Positions 1 through 10,110 of a stretch of 64,000 nt of DNA are shown in pieces (position 1 is the first letter of the stretch; each line of letters starts with the position of its first letter). The DNA comes from Deuterostichococcus epilithicus (Eukaryota > Chlorophyta > Trebouxiophyceae > Prasiolales > Stichococcaceae), in assembly GCA_033439295.1 (NCBI GenBank), contig JAVTLE010000014.1, forward strand, positions 4,588,001 through 4,652,000, in the 5' to 3' direction. The notes under the pieces were generated by a model that saw only the letters and a program-made list of their open reading frames with translations, ran no database searches and was not told where the DNA came from. Made by a program: the position numbers and the translations under genes.

Positions 1-92
1 CTGCGCCCTCCAGGTGCATGCCTGGTGCAGGAAACATGGTACATCTGTTTGCATCATGTGATTCTTCCGGGGGTCAAGGAAAAAAGTCGCAC

Positions 93-744
93 CATGGCAC
101 TGCCGAAGGCCAGTGTGGAGCGGTCCAGCTCCAACTGGTTGAGTTGGTCCACTTCGGCCTTGGCCTGGGCGGCGGAAACAACACCGGTTTCAGAATTTAT
201 GACCGTTGGAGTGTGCTGCAGCCGCTCCCGGCCTCGGGGCCACCGCCAGCGCGCAGCAGCGGCACGCGGGGGCGTTGCTACCGCAACGTCGATGAGGGTG
301 GCATCTCTCGCTGGTGAGGTGGCAAGTCGGTTGACGGCCACTGGTGGCAGGTTGTTATGCTGTGCGGGTGAGCGATTGGCAGACCGCAAGGAGGGCGGCT
401 GTCCCGCGGTGGCGCAATTGCAGAGCGCACGACACGAGAGAGCGAAAGCTTGCCTCCTCGGCGGTTCGCCTCAGGCGCTCTGACTCGTCCTCGAAGAAGC
501 TCTTGACGTGCTGCTGCCCTATCTGCACGTGGATCATGTCCACCAGGCCGTCCTGCACGCGCTCGTCGCCGCCACGGTCCGCCAGGGCAGACGTTGTGTC
601 CCCCGCCCGGCGCTGGCGCCGCAGGAGCTGGCGGCGCTGTCGCGCGGCGACCCGTGGCTGGCCCCACGACGAGATGTGCTGCACAGCATGAGCGGCGCGA
701 GTATCGAGGCGCTCAGGCGGGCCGACGCGCAGCCGCAGGGTCAT
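93..744 (-). CDS. Unidentified gene, 5' part only; continues past window start
   Basis: Two exons can be joined in phase: 454-744 and 93-164. Exon 2 ends at a GT donor at 92-91, so the gene continues beyond the window. The intron between them (165-453) has a GC donor (GAG|gcaagc) and a standard cag acceptor. The first ATG in frame is at 744. An alternative is that the first exon shown really begins at a possible acceptor near 553 (gtgcag). The N-terminal part is rich in Arg and could be an organelle-targeting peptide. After it comes a charged segment containing IHVQIGQQHVKSFFEDESER, then KAEVDQLNQLELDRST, which looks like an amphipathic helix or coiled coil. I do not recognise the family. Coding status is inferred from composition and matching splice phase only. 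Confidence 0.45.
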
Positions 745-807
745 TTTTTCGGTGCTGACCAGGCGGGATGGACACGGGGCAGTCTGGTGGAACCGCAAAT
801 TGACAAT

Positions 808-856
808 CTCCAAAGGAGGAGGAATCCTAGGTAAACTCCAAAGGAGGAATCCTAGG
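808..856. repeat. Short direct repeat, two copies
   Basis: Copy one is at 808-831 and copy two at 836-856. Both contain ctccaaaggagga followed by atcctagg, and they differ by one 3-bp insertion. The pair lies 5' of the unidentified minus-strand gene, so it could be in its promoter or leader. No function is implied by the sequence. Confidence 0.7.
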
Positions 857-1806
857 CGGTTTATTCAACTCGATTTGCCAGTAATTTGAGAGTGTCTTTT
901 GCGAAGGTGACGCCACGAGCCTTGTATTGCAACACAAATTCGCACTGAGAATGACGAATGTGGCCCGAGCGTGCGCTATCGAGCCTGCCACAAGCCTAGG
1001 AAGCAATCCTTGCTGCTGTTTGCCAATTGCAAAGCCAAATTCTGCAGCACTGGCATTGGCCGAGTTTGAAGAGGGGCGGAACAACTGCCACGAGGGAACT
1101 TCCCCGACCAACGCAAATACAGAAATACTCGATTGACAAGGGGTATTGTTGACCTTCAGCACCACGTCTATCTTGTCCGCTTGAATAGGCTGCAAGTCCG
1201 ACTTTCAGTCGAAAGGGAGGTTACCCCCACTCTGAGGATAGAGGGAGGCCTTGGAATGACGCTCTGCAGTTTCATGCACCGAGGGCTTCATGCAAACAAC
1301 GCTGCAAGCAGGGTGCAAGGCGAGCCATGGTAAGCGAAGTAAATGTTTACAGTCTTTGCACCAAGCACTTCGCACTTCAATGCAAATGCAATGGTGGGCA
1401 TCGAGACCCGCCGGATCTCAGGAGCAAATTCACAGCAACAACATCTTCCAGCCAGAGGCGTCAAATAATGCCAGATAACTAACCGAGGAACGAGATGTCC
1501 CATACTCTAAAGAATGACCTGAGTGTTATCATTGTGTCGAACCCGTCAAATGAATTTGGTAGCCGCAGATGCGCCCACGGCAGCCGCCGGCACCTCGTAG
1601 ACGCTGCTGGCCCTCACGGTGGTTCAAATCAAATACTGCCCGTTCGTGTCAGATGTCGCCTGTCAGAAGGCGACTCAAGTTCCCACAAAATCATTGGCTG
1701 CAGCAGCAACGTGCAGACCCATACGCCAGCTGCGCCAATTCCGGCTGCATCGCAGCAGCCCCGACATTCCACCCCACATCTCCATCTTACATCGAAAAGA
1801 GTTTTG
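857..1806. other. Intergenic, no feature recognised
   Basis: About 950 bp between the leftmost gene and the small gene at 1807-2865. Open frames here are short and lack convincing splice partners or protein-like composition. A 251-codon plus-strand open frame running out of this region (1495-2250) mirrors the minus-strand exon at 1807-2226 and is rejected. Confidence 0.5.
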
Positions 1807-2865
1807 TCAGATGATACGCTTCATGCTGCCGCCGCAGCTTTCCATACTGTCCTGCCTTGTCGCCGGCAGGCACCAGTCGCTGAAGCCGCTGCTGGCGTCG
1901 CTGTTGCGAGTGGAGCTGGGCGATTGCTCGTCCGCGCCGCGCACCGGCACCTCCTGCAGGCCGCTGTGATGCCGCTGCGCCCGAGAGCGCTGCGCTGGCG
2001 GCGTGCCCGGCAAGGCATCCTCGCTGATGCCAAACAGGTCGGAACAGTCGCCGGCGTCACCACCGCTGCCGCCTGCCCGGGTGGACAGGTCCGCCATGCA
2101 GTCGAGCAGGCCGTCCAGGCGGTCGTGAGGCACGAAGCAGGACAGCTGCCCGCCCTGCAGCGAGGAGCGCGGCATCGCCTGCTGCAGCTCCTTGCTGAGC
2201 GCCGCTGTGTCATCGCCAAACGCCCCCTGCGGCCAGGCACCCACGCATAATTGCAGCAAATGCATCTCAAGTGGTGTTTGGAGGATGGTTTGGTGCTTCA
2301 CGCGCTCGTGGCTACGGTGCGACCAAAGCGACTGCCCTAGGGCTTCGAAGTTCGACCCCAGGAGTTGGCCTGCAGCCGGCTTGACCCAGTGCAGCAGCCT
2401 TGCACCTCGGCAAACAGTTTTGGGTAACATGTTTATGCCGCAGAGCTGAGCAGAGTGCCGCGCGCTGAGTCAGCCTCTGAAGAAGCCACTGGACGCAGGG
2501 CGAACCAAACGTCGTGATGGGGTCCCGTCGCCGCGGGCACACGTGTCTAAGCCAGAGTCCAGCATGCCACGGCAACAGTGGGTCGGCTCCAAGCCTGAGT
2601 GGGTGCCGTGCACGGCCGGTGTTGTGGCAGGGAGCACTTTTGGCCACGTGCTTGAACAAGCGCAAAGCGCAAGGCGCGTCGCGTTGCTGCAATATTCGCA
2701 GCGTTGGTGCTGAAAACAGGCTGAGAATCCACGCACCTCGAAGACGAGCTGCAGCGACTGGAACGAGGCTGACCGCCCGACGATGTGCTCTGAGAGGCCC
2801 CGTTTGACTGGTTTGGTGGTCGAGTGCATGCGACGCAGTTTGCCGCTGGAGCAGAATGTCGCCAT
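1807..2865 (-). CDS. Hypothetical protein, about 182 aa, two exons
   Basis: Exon 1 is 2737-2865 (ATG at 2865, 43 codons, ending VFE before a gtgcgt donor). Exon 2 is 1807-2226 (acceptor ggccgcag, TGA stop at 1807-1809). The joint is phase 0 on both sides. Exon 1 is basic (STTKPVKRGLSEHIVGRS). Exon 2 begins GAFGDDTAALSKELQQAM and becomes Ser/Asp-rich and probably disordered (GGSGGDAGDCSDLFGISED; SSTRNSDASSGFSDW). I do not recognise a domain. The intron of about 510 bp could hide another exon, and further 5' exons are possible. It lies on the same strand as the vacuolar sorting receptor gene and 3' of it. Confidence 0.35.
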
Positions 2866-3509
2866 TTGCAGTGAGAGTGCCGTGGCTACCAGCGACTGCG
2901 TGTCGTGCTAAGTGAAATAAGAAGAGGCTCCCCTCAGCGCAAGATGTGCCGTTTTCAAGAGCACAACCGTGCAACAAGTCGCTGGCAGTTTGATCCCTTG
3001 CAACGGATGTGGACCGGAGTCTGAATCACGGCGTAAGAGTAGACTGGGCCGGAGCGAACGCGTTCTGCCTCACAAACCGTGCAAAGAGTTGAGTCAGCGC
3101 TGGCGTGGAGTGCTGACGTCAGTGGGTCTGACAGCACGGGGCCACACACGCGGAATCGACTGCTTTCTGTGGTAGCCACTGGCGCCCGTCATGTGACACA
3201 GCAGTGCGAGTTCTCACAGGACTGGGCCAAACCAAAGACAATACACTGTAGAAATACATGCACTGCTGGTCACAGAGCAGAGATCAGACATGCTCGGGTC
3301 ACGGGGTCAGATGTGCCGGCGGTCTAGAGCAAGGGCTAAAGAAGACTAGACTGTCCGCTCCCGCATCAAGACACAAGACGACCGGCGACCACTGCAGCGC
3401 TGCATGCCGCTCGTGACGGTCGGAAATCTTGTAGCTCCTGCGCCGCCGCTGCCGCCGCCGCCGCCGCTGCAGCTGATGTGCTGAGGTACCGTCGGCGGGG
3501 CAGGACGCG
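2866..3509. other. Intergenic spacer, nothing recognised
   Basis: Spacer between the stop codon of the vacuolar sorting receptor (3510) and the proposed ATG of the small gene (2865), both on the minus strand. It should hold the receptor's 3' UTR and the promoter of the small gene. I see no RNA gene, and no open frame with plausible splice partners. Confidence 0.4.
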
Positions 3510-6500
3510 TCACACGCCATTGGACGTGGGCGCACCCTCCGCCTCTTGCAGCGGCATGTACTGCGCCATGATTGCGCGCACCTCCTGCGCGGGCAGCAGG
3601 TCATAAATCTTTTCGCAAACCGCAATTGAGACTGGCAGGCGCACGATGCGTGCTGCCGGCATCAACGATACGATGCAGCGCCCGCGGTGGGTTGGTGCAT
3701 GTGCTGGGCTTTGCGCTGCGCGGTGCCGACCCGCTCTCCGGTGTGCATTGCCCAGCACCGGATATACCGTCAGCTGCCTGTTCTCAATGCGTCCAATCAT
3801 TCCCTCTTTCAATGCGTCCAATCAGAATCAGAAATTGCACCTGGTGCATGGCGGACCGCAGGCGGAACTGGTACAGGCCGTAACCCGCTGCGGCGACCAC
3901 CGCCACCGCTACCACCACGCTCAGCAGGATGCTCCATGCCGGAGCCCTGCCGCTGCCTGTGGGGGGGCAGGTGCTGCCAGTCAGCGGCAAGGGGCCAGCC
4001 TGGCGACTGGACCGCAGCAGAGGACTGTGCACGCGAGCCGGTTGCGCTGTCGGAACAGCGAGTGAGAAGTGTGGAGAGAGGAGGATAGGGTCCCCTGAAA
4101 CCATAGCCAGACGAGCCACACATCAATGTGCGCTGCTTGTGCTCCACAGCAGCTGGCAGCAGAGCAGCAGGGGCGGGAGGGGAAAAAGAGTGCACCGCCG
4201 CCGCCGCCGCTGCAGGCGCCCGTCACAAGGTCGCACTTGTCGAGGTCACACGCCGGCTCGCAGGTGACCCGCCCCCGCAGGTCAGTGCTCTGCGAGAAGC
4301 ACTTGGGGCAGGCGCACTCGTGCAGTGGCATCTTGGCGATGTCCTTGCCATGCGCTGCGGCGTCCTGTGCCCAGGGACGCCCGGTATAAGTTATTAGGTT
4401 TTGTCTTGTACGAAGGCGGAGGCATGTCACAACCGGCAGCCCCCTGCCGCTGCAGCCGTGCTAGCATTGAAACCCATCTGCGCCAGGCGGCACCGACACC
4501 GGCACCACGAGAGGCGCACCGCGACACGATTCAGGCACAGCAGGCGAGGCGGCGATGCAAGGGTTCAGGGTTTCCCACTCCTCAGGAAAGGCAGCAGGGC
4601 AGGCGAGGCTGGTGGGAAGATGGGTCAAGAGCAGCAGGTAGGCATCCAGACCTGGATCTTTTTGATGTTGTCCTGGCAGGCGGAGAAGTGCGTCTTCTTG
4701 CTGCCGACATAGTAGTCCTTGTTCCAGCAGCCGCCATGGTTGGCCGCGCACTCGTCCTTTAAGTCCGCTATGCACCTGGAAGCAGATCCCAAAAGCGCCG
4801 TGACAAAAGTGTGCCAAGGTGCCAGACTCACAGGCGGCACATGGACGAGTATGCCATGCAAGTTCAGTACCAAACCATGGTTCGTGCGCTGCGGTGGGCA
4901 GCTGAGGCAGCCGCGGAGCAGGTCAATGCATGGGAATGCATAGCTTCAAGGTGCATGCCCGGCATGGAACCAGAGCTCGTAGGGCACGGCATCAAAAGTC
5001 CTGGGGCGACACTGCAAGGACCTTTTCAGCACACTTCTCCGTTAACGAGAGGGCGCGCACTTGTAGCCGCCGAAGACGTTCTGACAAGCACAGCGGTCGC
5101 AAGTGCACTCCGGCTCCAGCGTCGACATGTCAGTCGACAAGCACTCGTTGATATCCAGGCACACCTGTGTTCGTCCGATGCAGGATTTCAGGGTACACAG
5201 ATCGTGTCTCAGCGGACGGGCGGGAGGCCGGACTGCACGATGCAGTGGGCTGCGGCGCCGCCGTCTCGCCGGGCGGCAGGACAGCCGCATTCTGGGGCGG
5301 TTACAACGTGATCCTTTCAGGCACACAGGAAGGGTACCTCCCAGTTACGAAGGTCGTCCCAGCGCCAGCCAAAATCAGCCGCACCTCGCTGCCGTTCTTG
5401 GGGTCGGGGTGCGAGATGAAGCCGGAGCCGCAGGTGCACACATAGCCCGCAAAGGTGTCCTTGCACACCGTCTTGCCATCCTTCCTGAAGGAGGAACCCG
5501 AGAGCGGATGCTTGAGATTCTGTTCCCAGCACACGCTTGAGGTTCTGTTCCACGCTGCTGCTGCTGCTGCTGCTGCTGCTGCAATGAGAATCCAACCTGC
5601 GGCTGCCGCCCGCGGGCAGGCTGACATAGCGCAGCGGAGCACAGCCCACCTGCCAGCTACCACGCCGGCTGCCCGCGCAAGCTGGGGCAGGTGGGCTCGG
5701 CGCCTCCCCAGCCAGCAGGACTTTGCTCCGGACATTGCTCCAGCGTATTCGACTCATGCCTTCATGCCTCTGAAACCATTGACAGCACCCAGGCGCGCGC
5801 ACCGGTTCTTGCAGTCCACGTCGCCCGGCGCACCCACGCGGCAGTCGGCCTCACCGACCTTATTGCAGGCCGCCGGCTCATCGTTCTTGTTGAAGCCCGC
5901 GCACAGCGCCCGCAGCACCTCTGTGTAGGACAGCTTCCCCCGGTACTGCCCCTCGTTGATGCGGATGGTGGGCAGGATGTACACCTCGCCCTCCTGCAGC
6001 GCGCGGGGCATGACGCACAGTAAAGTGCAGCACAGCAAGACTGTAGTACAGCACAATTTCGTTGATGGTCTCGTTTCGACCGCAGCCACCCAAGGTTGCC
6101 CGCGGTCAGGGGGCCGCCAGGGTCGACTCGACTGGCGCAGCGCAGGCCAGCCCCCGCCGGGCTCCGGCGGTTCGGACTCGGCAGGCACCAGTGTGCGGCG
6201 TGCCCCGTCCGCTGCAGTCGGCGCAGGCACACCTGCGCTGTCGCACTTCTGGTGCAGAGACAGGCAGCCAGCAGCAGCCGGCGGCTTTGGTCTATCGGCA
6301 TCCGCACAACACCCAAAACGTGGTGTCAGATATGTGCTCACGTCGGAGTCGCCGCGCTGGCCGGCCATCTCCCTGTCCAGGATGTCGGAGGGTTTGTCCT
6401 CGTCAATGTCGCCGATGCAGCGCCGCAGCGCACCCATGTTGCTCCAGTCCTCGCCGCCGATCTCCTTGAAGATCTGCCGTGTGCGCAGGCGGAGCCTGGT

Positions 6501-9500
6501 CAAGTCACTGTGTTGCGATTCTCACGCAGATTGAGAGCAGTCTGCCAAGCTTGCAGGCTGGTGGCTCTGCTGGCAGTAACTAGCAGCAGGGCTGAATGCC
6601 CAGCGGCGGGGTGCACCAGGCTCCACGTCAAGCGCTTGCAGCAGCAGTGCGCCCTGACAGCAACCGACTCTCATTGTTGCGGCAGCTACTGTTGCGCGGG
6701 GATCGCCGCTAGATTCTGACAGGCTCCATGACAGCCGTGCACTCCTCCCCTTGTCTGCAGCCCACACAGTGCTGCTATCCAAAGCAGTTTCTCCTGTTCA
6801 GAGACATATTTGTACAACGGTATGCTCTCAGTCGCCAGTGCGCACCTTCTCTGCGCAGTCCTGGTTGTAGGTGCGGTCGTGCATGGAGCACTCCTCCCCA
6901 AACCGCACAATGTAGTCCCACCACAGCCAGGGCTTGCCGCTCTCGTTGGCCAGCCGGAACACGCACAGCTGGCGCAGGTTCTCCTGCGGGAGGGGCGCAC
7001 ACAGCAGGAGTTTGTAGGGTTGGCATGCTGAAGTGTGTCTGCAGGTCTGCTGTCGAGTTTGTGTTCCAGGGTTTATGGGGCAGAGAGCGTTGCACAGCAA
7101 ACAATCGAAGCTGGACACAGAGGAGCATTCGCAAACAGTAGAGTGCTCGAGACTCATGAGTCTCACCTGCACGATGTCGGCGCCAGAGTAGCCCTTGTTC
7201 AGGTCGCCATCGGGGTCGGGCGTGCAGTAGCGGCCCTGCCGGATGCACTGCGACTTGCACTCGTCCGACTTGTGGTAGCTGTCGGGGCACACCCACACCA
7301 GGTAGTGCGGTGTGAACTGCACCCACTTGTTCTCCTGGAAGTCCTTCGCCACGGGGGCGAATTCCTGCAGCCCATTGCAGGAGGTGCGTCGGCGTGCGCG
7401 GCGCAGGTGGGGGGACAGCGCATTGGGCGGATGCGGCTGAACAGACTTGTCTGCGCTGTGAGAGGCCTTTGACAAGATCACGTTGCATCCTGCAGCCTCG
7501 TGAGCACCAGGCTGGCCGGGCGAGGAGACTGCCCCAATCAGCCGCTTTGTAACGTGCAGAGTGGCATACGGGACAGATTCGACAGAGCTCGCCTTGATGA
7601 AGGACTTCTGCACATCGCACACAGGGCCGCACATGTCGTTGGCGTTCGACCAGAACTCCCAGTGTACCTGCAACAGGCAGCCGGCCGATCACGACCCAGC
7701 TCCTCAGGTTGCAGTAGACGTGACCGTCGGTTGGAGTTCTCATCAAGGACAATGCGACAATGACAACTATATTGCAGGCAGTGCGCAGCTGTCAATAAAA
7801 CAGTGGCAAACAGTGTGCATAGAATGAGAGCGGAAGCCCACGATCTCGGAGCGCGGAAGCAGGTCCGTCCAATCCAGGGAGATCATGACGCGTGGGTGCT
7901 TGTCCGATCGCGTCGGCTTGATGAGCGCCTTGAGGGCGTCGCCGTCGGTGCGTGTCACAAACGCCGCCGGGATGGTGATGTTGCGCAGGTACCTGTGTAA
8001 AGGACATTGGTTCCAGGCTCAGGTGGTGGGCAGGTGCACTGTTCTCCGGTAAAACTGGGAGTCCTGGTCCTGTGTGTAAGCCCAGCGGTGCGCCAGCGGC
8101 TGCTGCCGCGCCCGCTGGCACTGCGCTGCACATGGGAGCATGCGGAGCCGCAAGCAAATTTTGCTGTTGTTATATTTACGCGGAAGTAATGGGGAAGGAG
8201 CGGACGAGCCAGAGGAAGTGGCCTTTACTTGAGGGAATCGTCCTCGTCATTAGGCGCCTCCATCGTCGTCCGGCGGTCCTCGTAGTTGACCACGATGGCC
8301 TGGCGCTCGACATGACCATCGAGTCATGTGAATAAGAAAAGGTTGATGTGAAATTACCACATGCAACTACTTTGCACGATCGCCGAGCAGACCCAGGGAG
8401 CGCCGCGGGACTCGAGCAGCTTTTACACATGCTTCGAAATGAGTCGGACTCACCCCCACAGCGCCGGCCTGCTGAGCGTTCCAGACCTTCTGCGCAAACT
8501 TACAGGGCTTCATGCCCGGCTCCTCTGCACCAGCGCACCATGCTGTCAGCGGTTTCAAAGGCTATCGGACTATCGCAGTACAGTATTTCGTGCAGCATAG
8601 GGCACCACCTATAGAGGAACCTGGGTCTTTTCATTGGCACGACCATAACTCAGGTAAGGAAGGTCTGAATGCTGATGAGACGTGTTGCAAATCGAAGCTG
8701 CGTGGGAAGAAGCGTGCAGCTGCTGCAGATCGATGTAGCACCGCACCTGGCCCCCGGTCGATCAGCATGATGTACTGTGTCTGTTTGTCCAGCGTGAATG
8801 GCGGCTTCGCCTCCTGTAGACCAATAGACTTTTGTCAGGTGCCTGGTCCTGGGGCTTGCATGTACCCCCGGAGATCTCCTGGTACCCCCTGGAGTAATGG
8901 CCTTCAAACGGAACACAACAAGCATGCAACAAAGCAGTGGACCGCGTATGCGGCAGGGGCGCAGGCTCGCCAGCACGGCACGGCGGCGCATTATTCAACA
9001 GACGCACACTCACCGAGAAAGGCTGGCAGCCATAGTTGCACGGCACCGGTTTGCATTCAAAGTCCTCTCCGTAATTTTCGTCGACATACACGAGACTACC
9101 CCTGCAATACCACAGGCAAGACTCCCGGGCGTCACGGTGACCGCGTGAGATGTCAGGTGTCATGGAGGTTGCAATGCACAGCAGCTTGATGTTGCAACGC
9201 AAAAGCATGCCCGTGCGATCAGCCACAAGCACGGCAGCTTGCCAAAGCCATCGCAATGATTTGCTCGACAGCCAAGCCAGTGGAAGGGAGGCATGAGGGT
9301 GAGGCTCACACAATCGACCCGCCATACTTGGGCGAACCTGTCGACAGCACAAGTAGAGCCTTCAGTTTGCGCTGCAACGCGTAACATTCCGTCAGACAGG
9401 CCAAGCAGCAGTGTCCATCAACACTCACCGAAGTTGGCTAGGGACGTGTCAAAACCCTTTGGGTACTTTGACCTCGCAGAAGCGGGAAACTTGACTTTGA

Positions 9501-9591
9501 TGCCGCCCTGCTCTACCACAAACCTGCTGTCTACGGTGCTGCAGAGCGCTGCGAGACTCAAGACCACCAGGGCACTCGACAGGGCATTCAT
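3510..9591 (-). CDS. VSR: Vacuolar sorting receptor (VSR/BP-80 family), 18 exons, 686 aa
   Basis: Type I membrane receptor that sorts soluble proteins from Golgi/TGN to vacuole. Exons, all joining in phase: 9429-9591, 9310-9337, 9014-9101, 8747-8813, 8454-8524, 8229-8299, 7842-7992, 7593-7667, 7167-7364, 6846-6983, 6342-6473, 5803-5993, 5385-5484, 5061-5164, 4652-4775, 4196-4364, 3841-3956, 3510-3584. In order: signal peptide (MNALSSALVVLSLAALC), PA domain (SRFVVEQGGIKV, KVWNAQQAGAVG), the conserved luminal region (HWEFWSNANDMCGPVCD, VQFTPHYLVWVCPDSYH, CKSQCIRQGRYCTPDP, ENLRQLCVF), the thioredoxin-like part (VYILPTIRINEGQYRGKL), EGF-like repeats (GKTVCKDTFAGYVC; DINECL; CDRCACQNVFGGYKC; NHGGCW), a Cys-rich segment, one membrane helix near residues 629-648, and a short tail. 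The tail EVRAIMAQYMPL keeps the YMPL adaptor signal of land-plant VSRs. Intron 8 appears to use a GC donor (AAG|gcgagc). The plant family is about 620-630 aa. Confidence 0.93.
5554..5582. repeat. CTG/CAG triplet tract in VSR intron
   Basis: About nine to ten GCT triplets on the plus strand (CAG on the coding strand) sit in the intron just 5' of the exon 5385-5484. Beside it, at about 5510-5553, is a 20-25 bp tandem duplication (cttgagattctgttcc / cttgaggttctgttcc). Both lie close to the 3' splice site of that intron. Confidence 0.8.
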
Positions 9592-10110
9592 GAAGCCTCG
9601 CTGGACGCGTCCCGAGGAAGCCGTGAGGTCATACGCGTGCAGCGAGCAGGTCCGAAGATCGTCCAAAACCAGAGCAGTGCCCGTTTGCAGGACTCTGCAC
9701 ATGCTAGCCCTGCGAAGCTACAATGACCACACGGGGAGGGGTCGTATTCCCCTTGGACATGACGCGCACGTGCATCAAGGGCAAAGTGAGTTGCCCAGTG
9801 CGGCGTAATGGCATGCAGCAGGTTTGCATCGTGTTGCTGGGTGTTCATCCAGCCTGAGTGCATGGACTGCGATGTGATCTCCCATCAGGTGGGCCTCCCA
9901 GCCAGCAGGGCACAAACGTGATAGCCGCTAAACTGTTACCACCCGCATGAGCAATGCGATGTTCCCCACCTCTGGCATTCCGACAATGCAAACAGCAGTT
10001 GGGATGCAGGTACGTCGCGCCGCGCTCGCAGTTACACGTTTTTTTCCTGCAGGGTCGTCCCTTTTGCACTGCTGCTGGTCCCAGGCTTCATTCTACAGAC
10101 GTCCGCGGAC
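9592..10110. promoter_or_regulatory. Divergent intergenic region between VSR and SWAP genes
   Basis: The two ATGs face away from each other 519 bp apart (VSR at 9591 minus, SWAP at 10111 plus), so the region should hold both promoters and 5' UTRs. I see no clear TATA box near a recognisable start site. The call rests on gene arrangement, not on a defined motif. Confidence 0.45.

Noticed and set aside
1495-2250. 251-codon plus-strand open frame
   Set aside because: It overlaps a minus-strand exon with better splice signals and composition; the plus product is Ala/Arg-rich noise.
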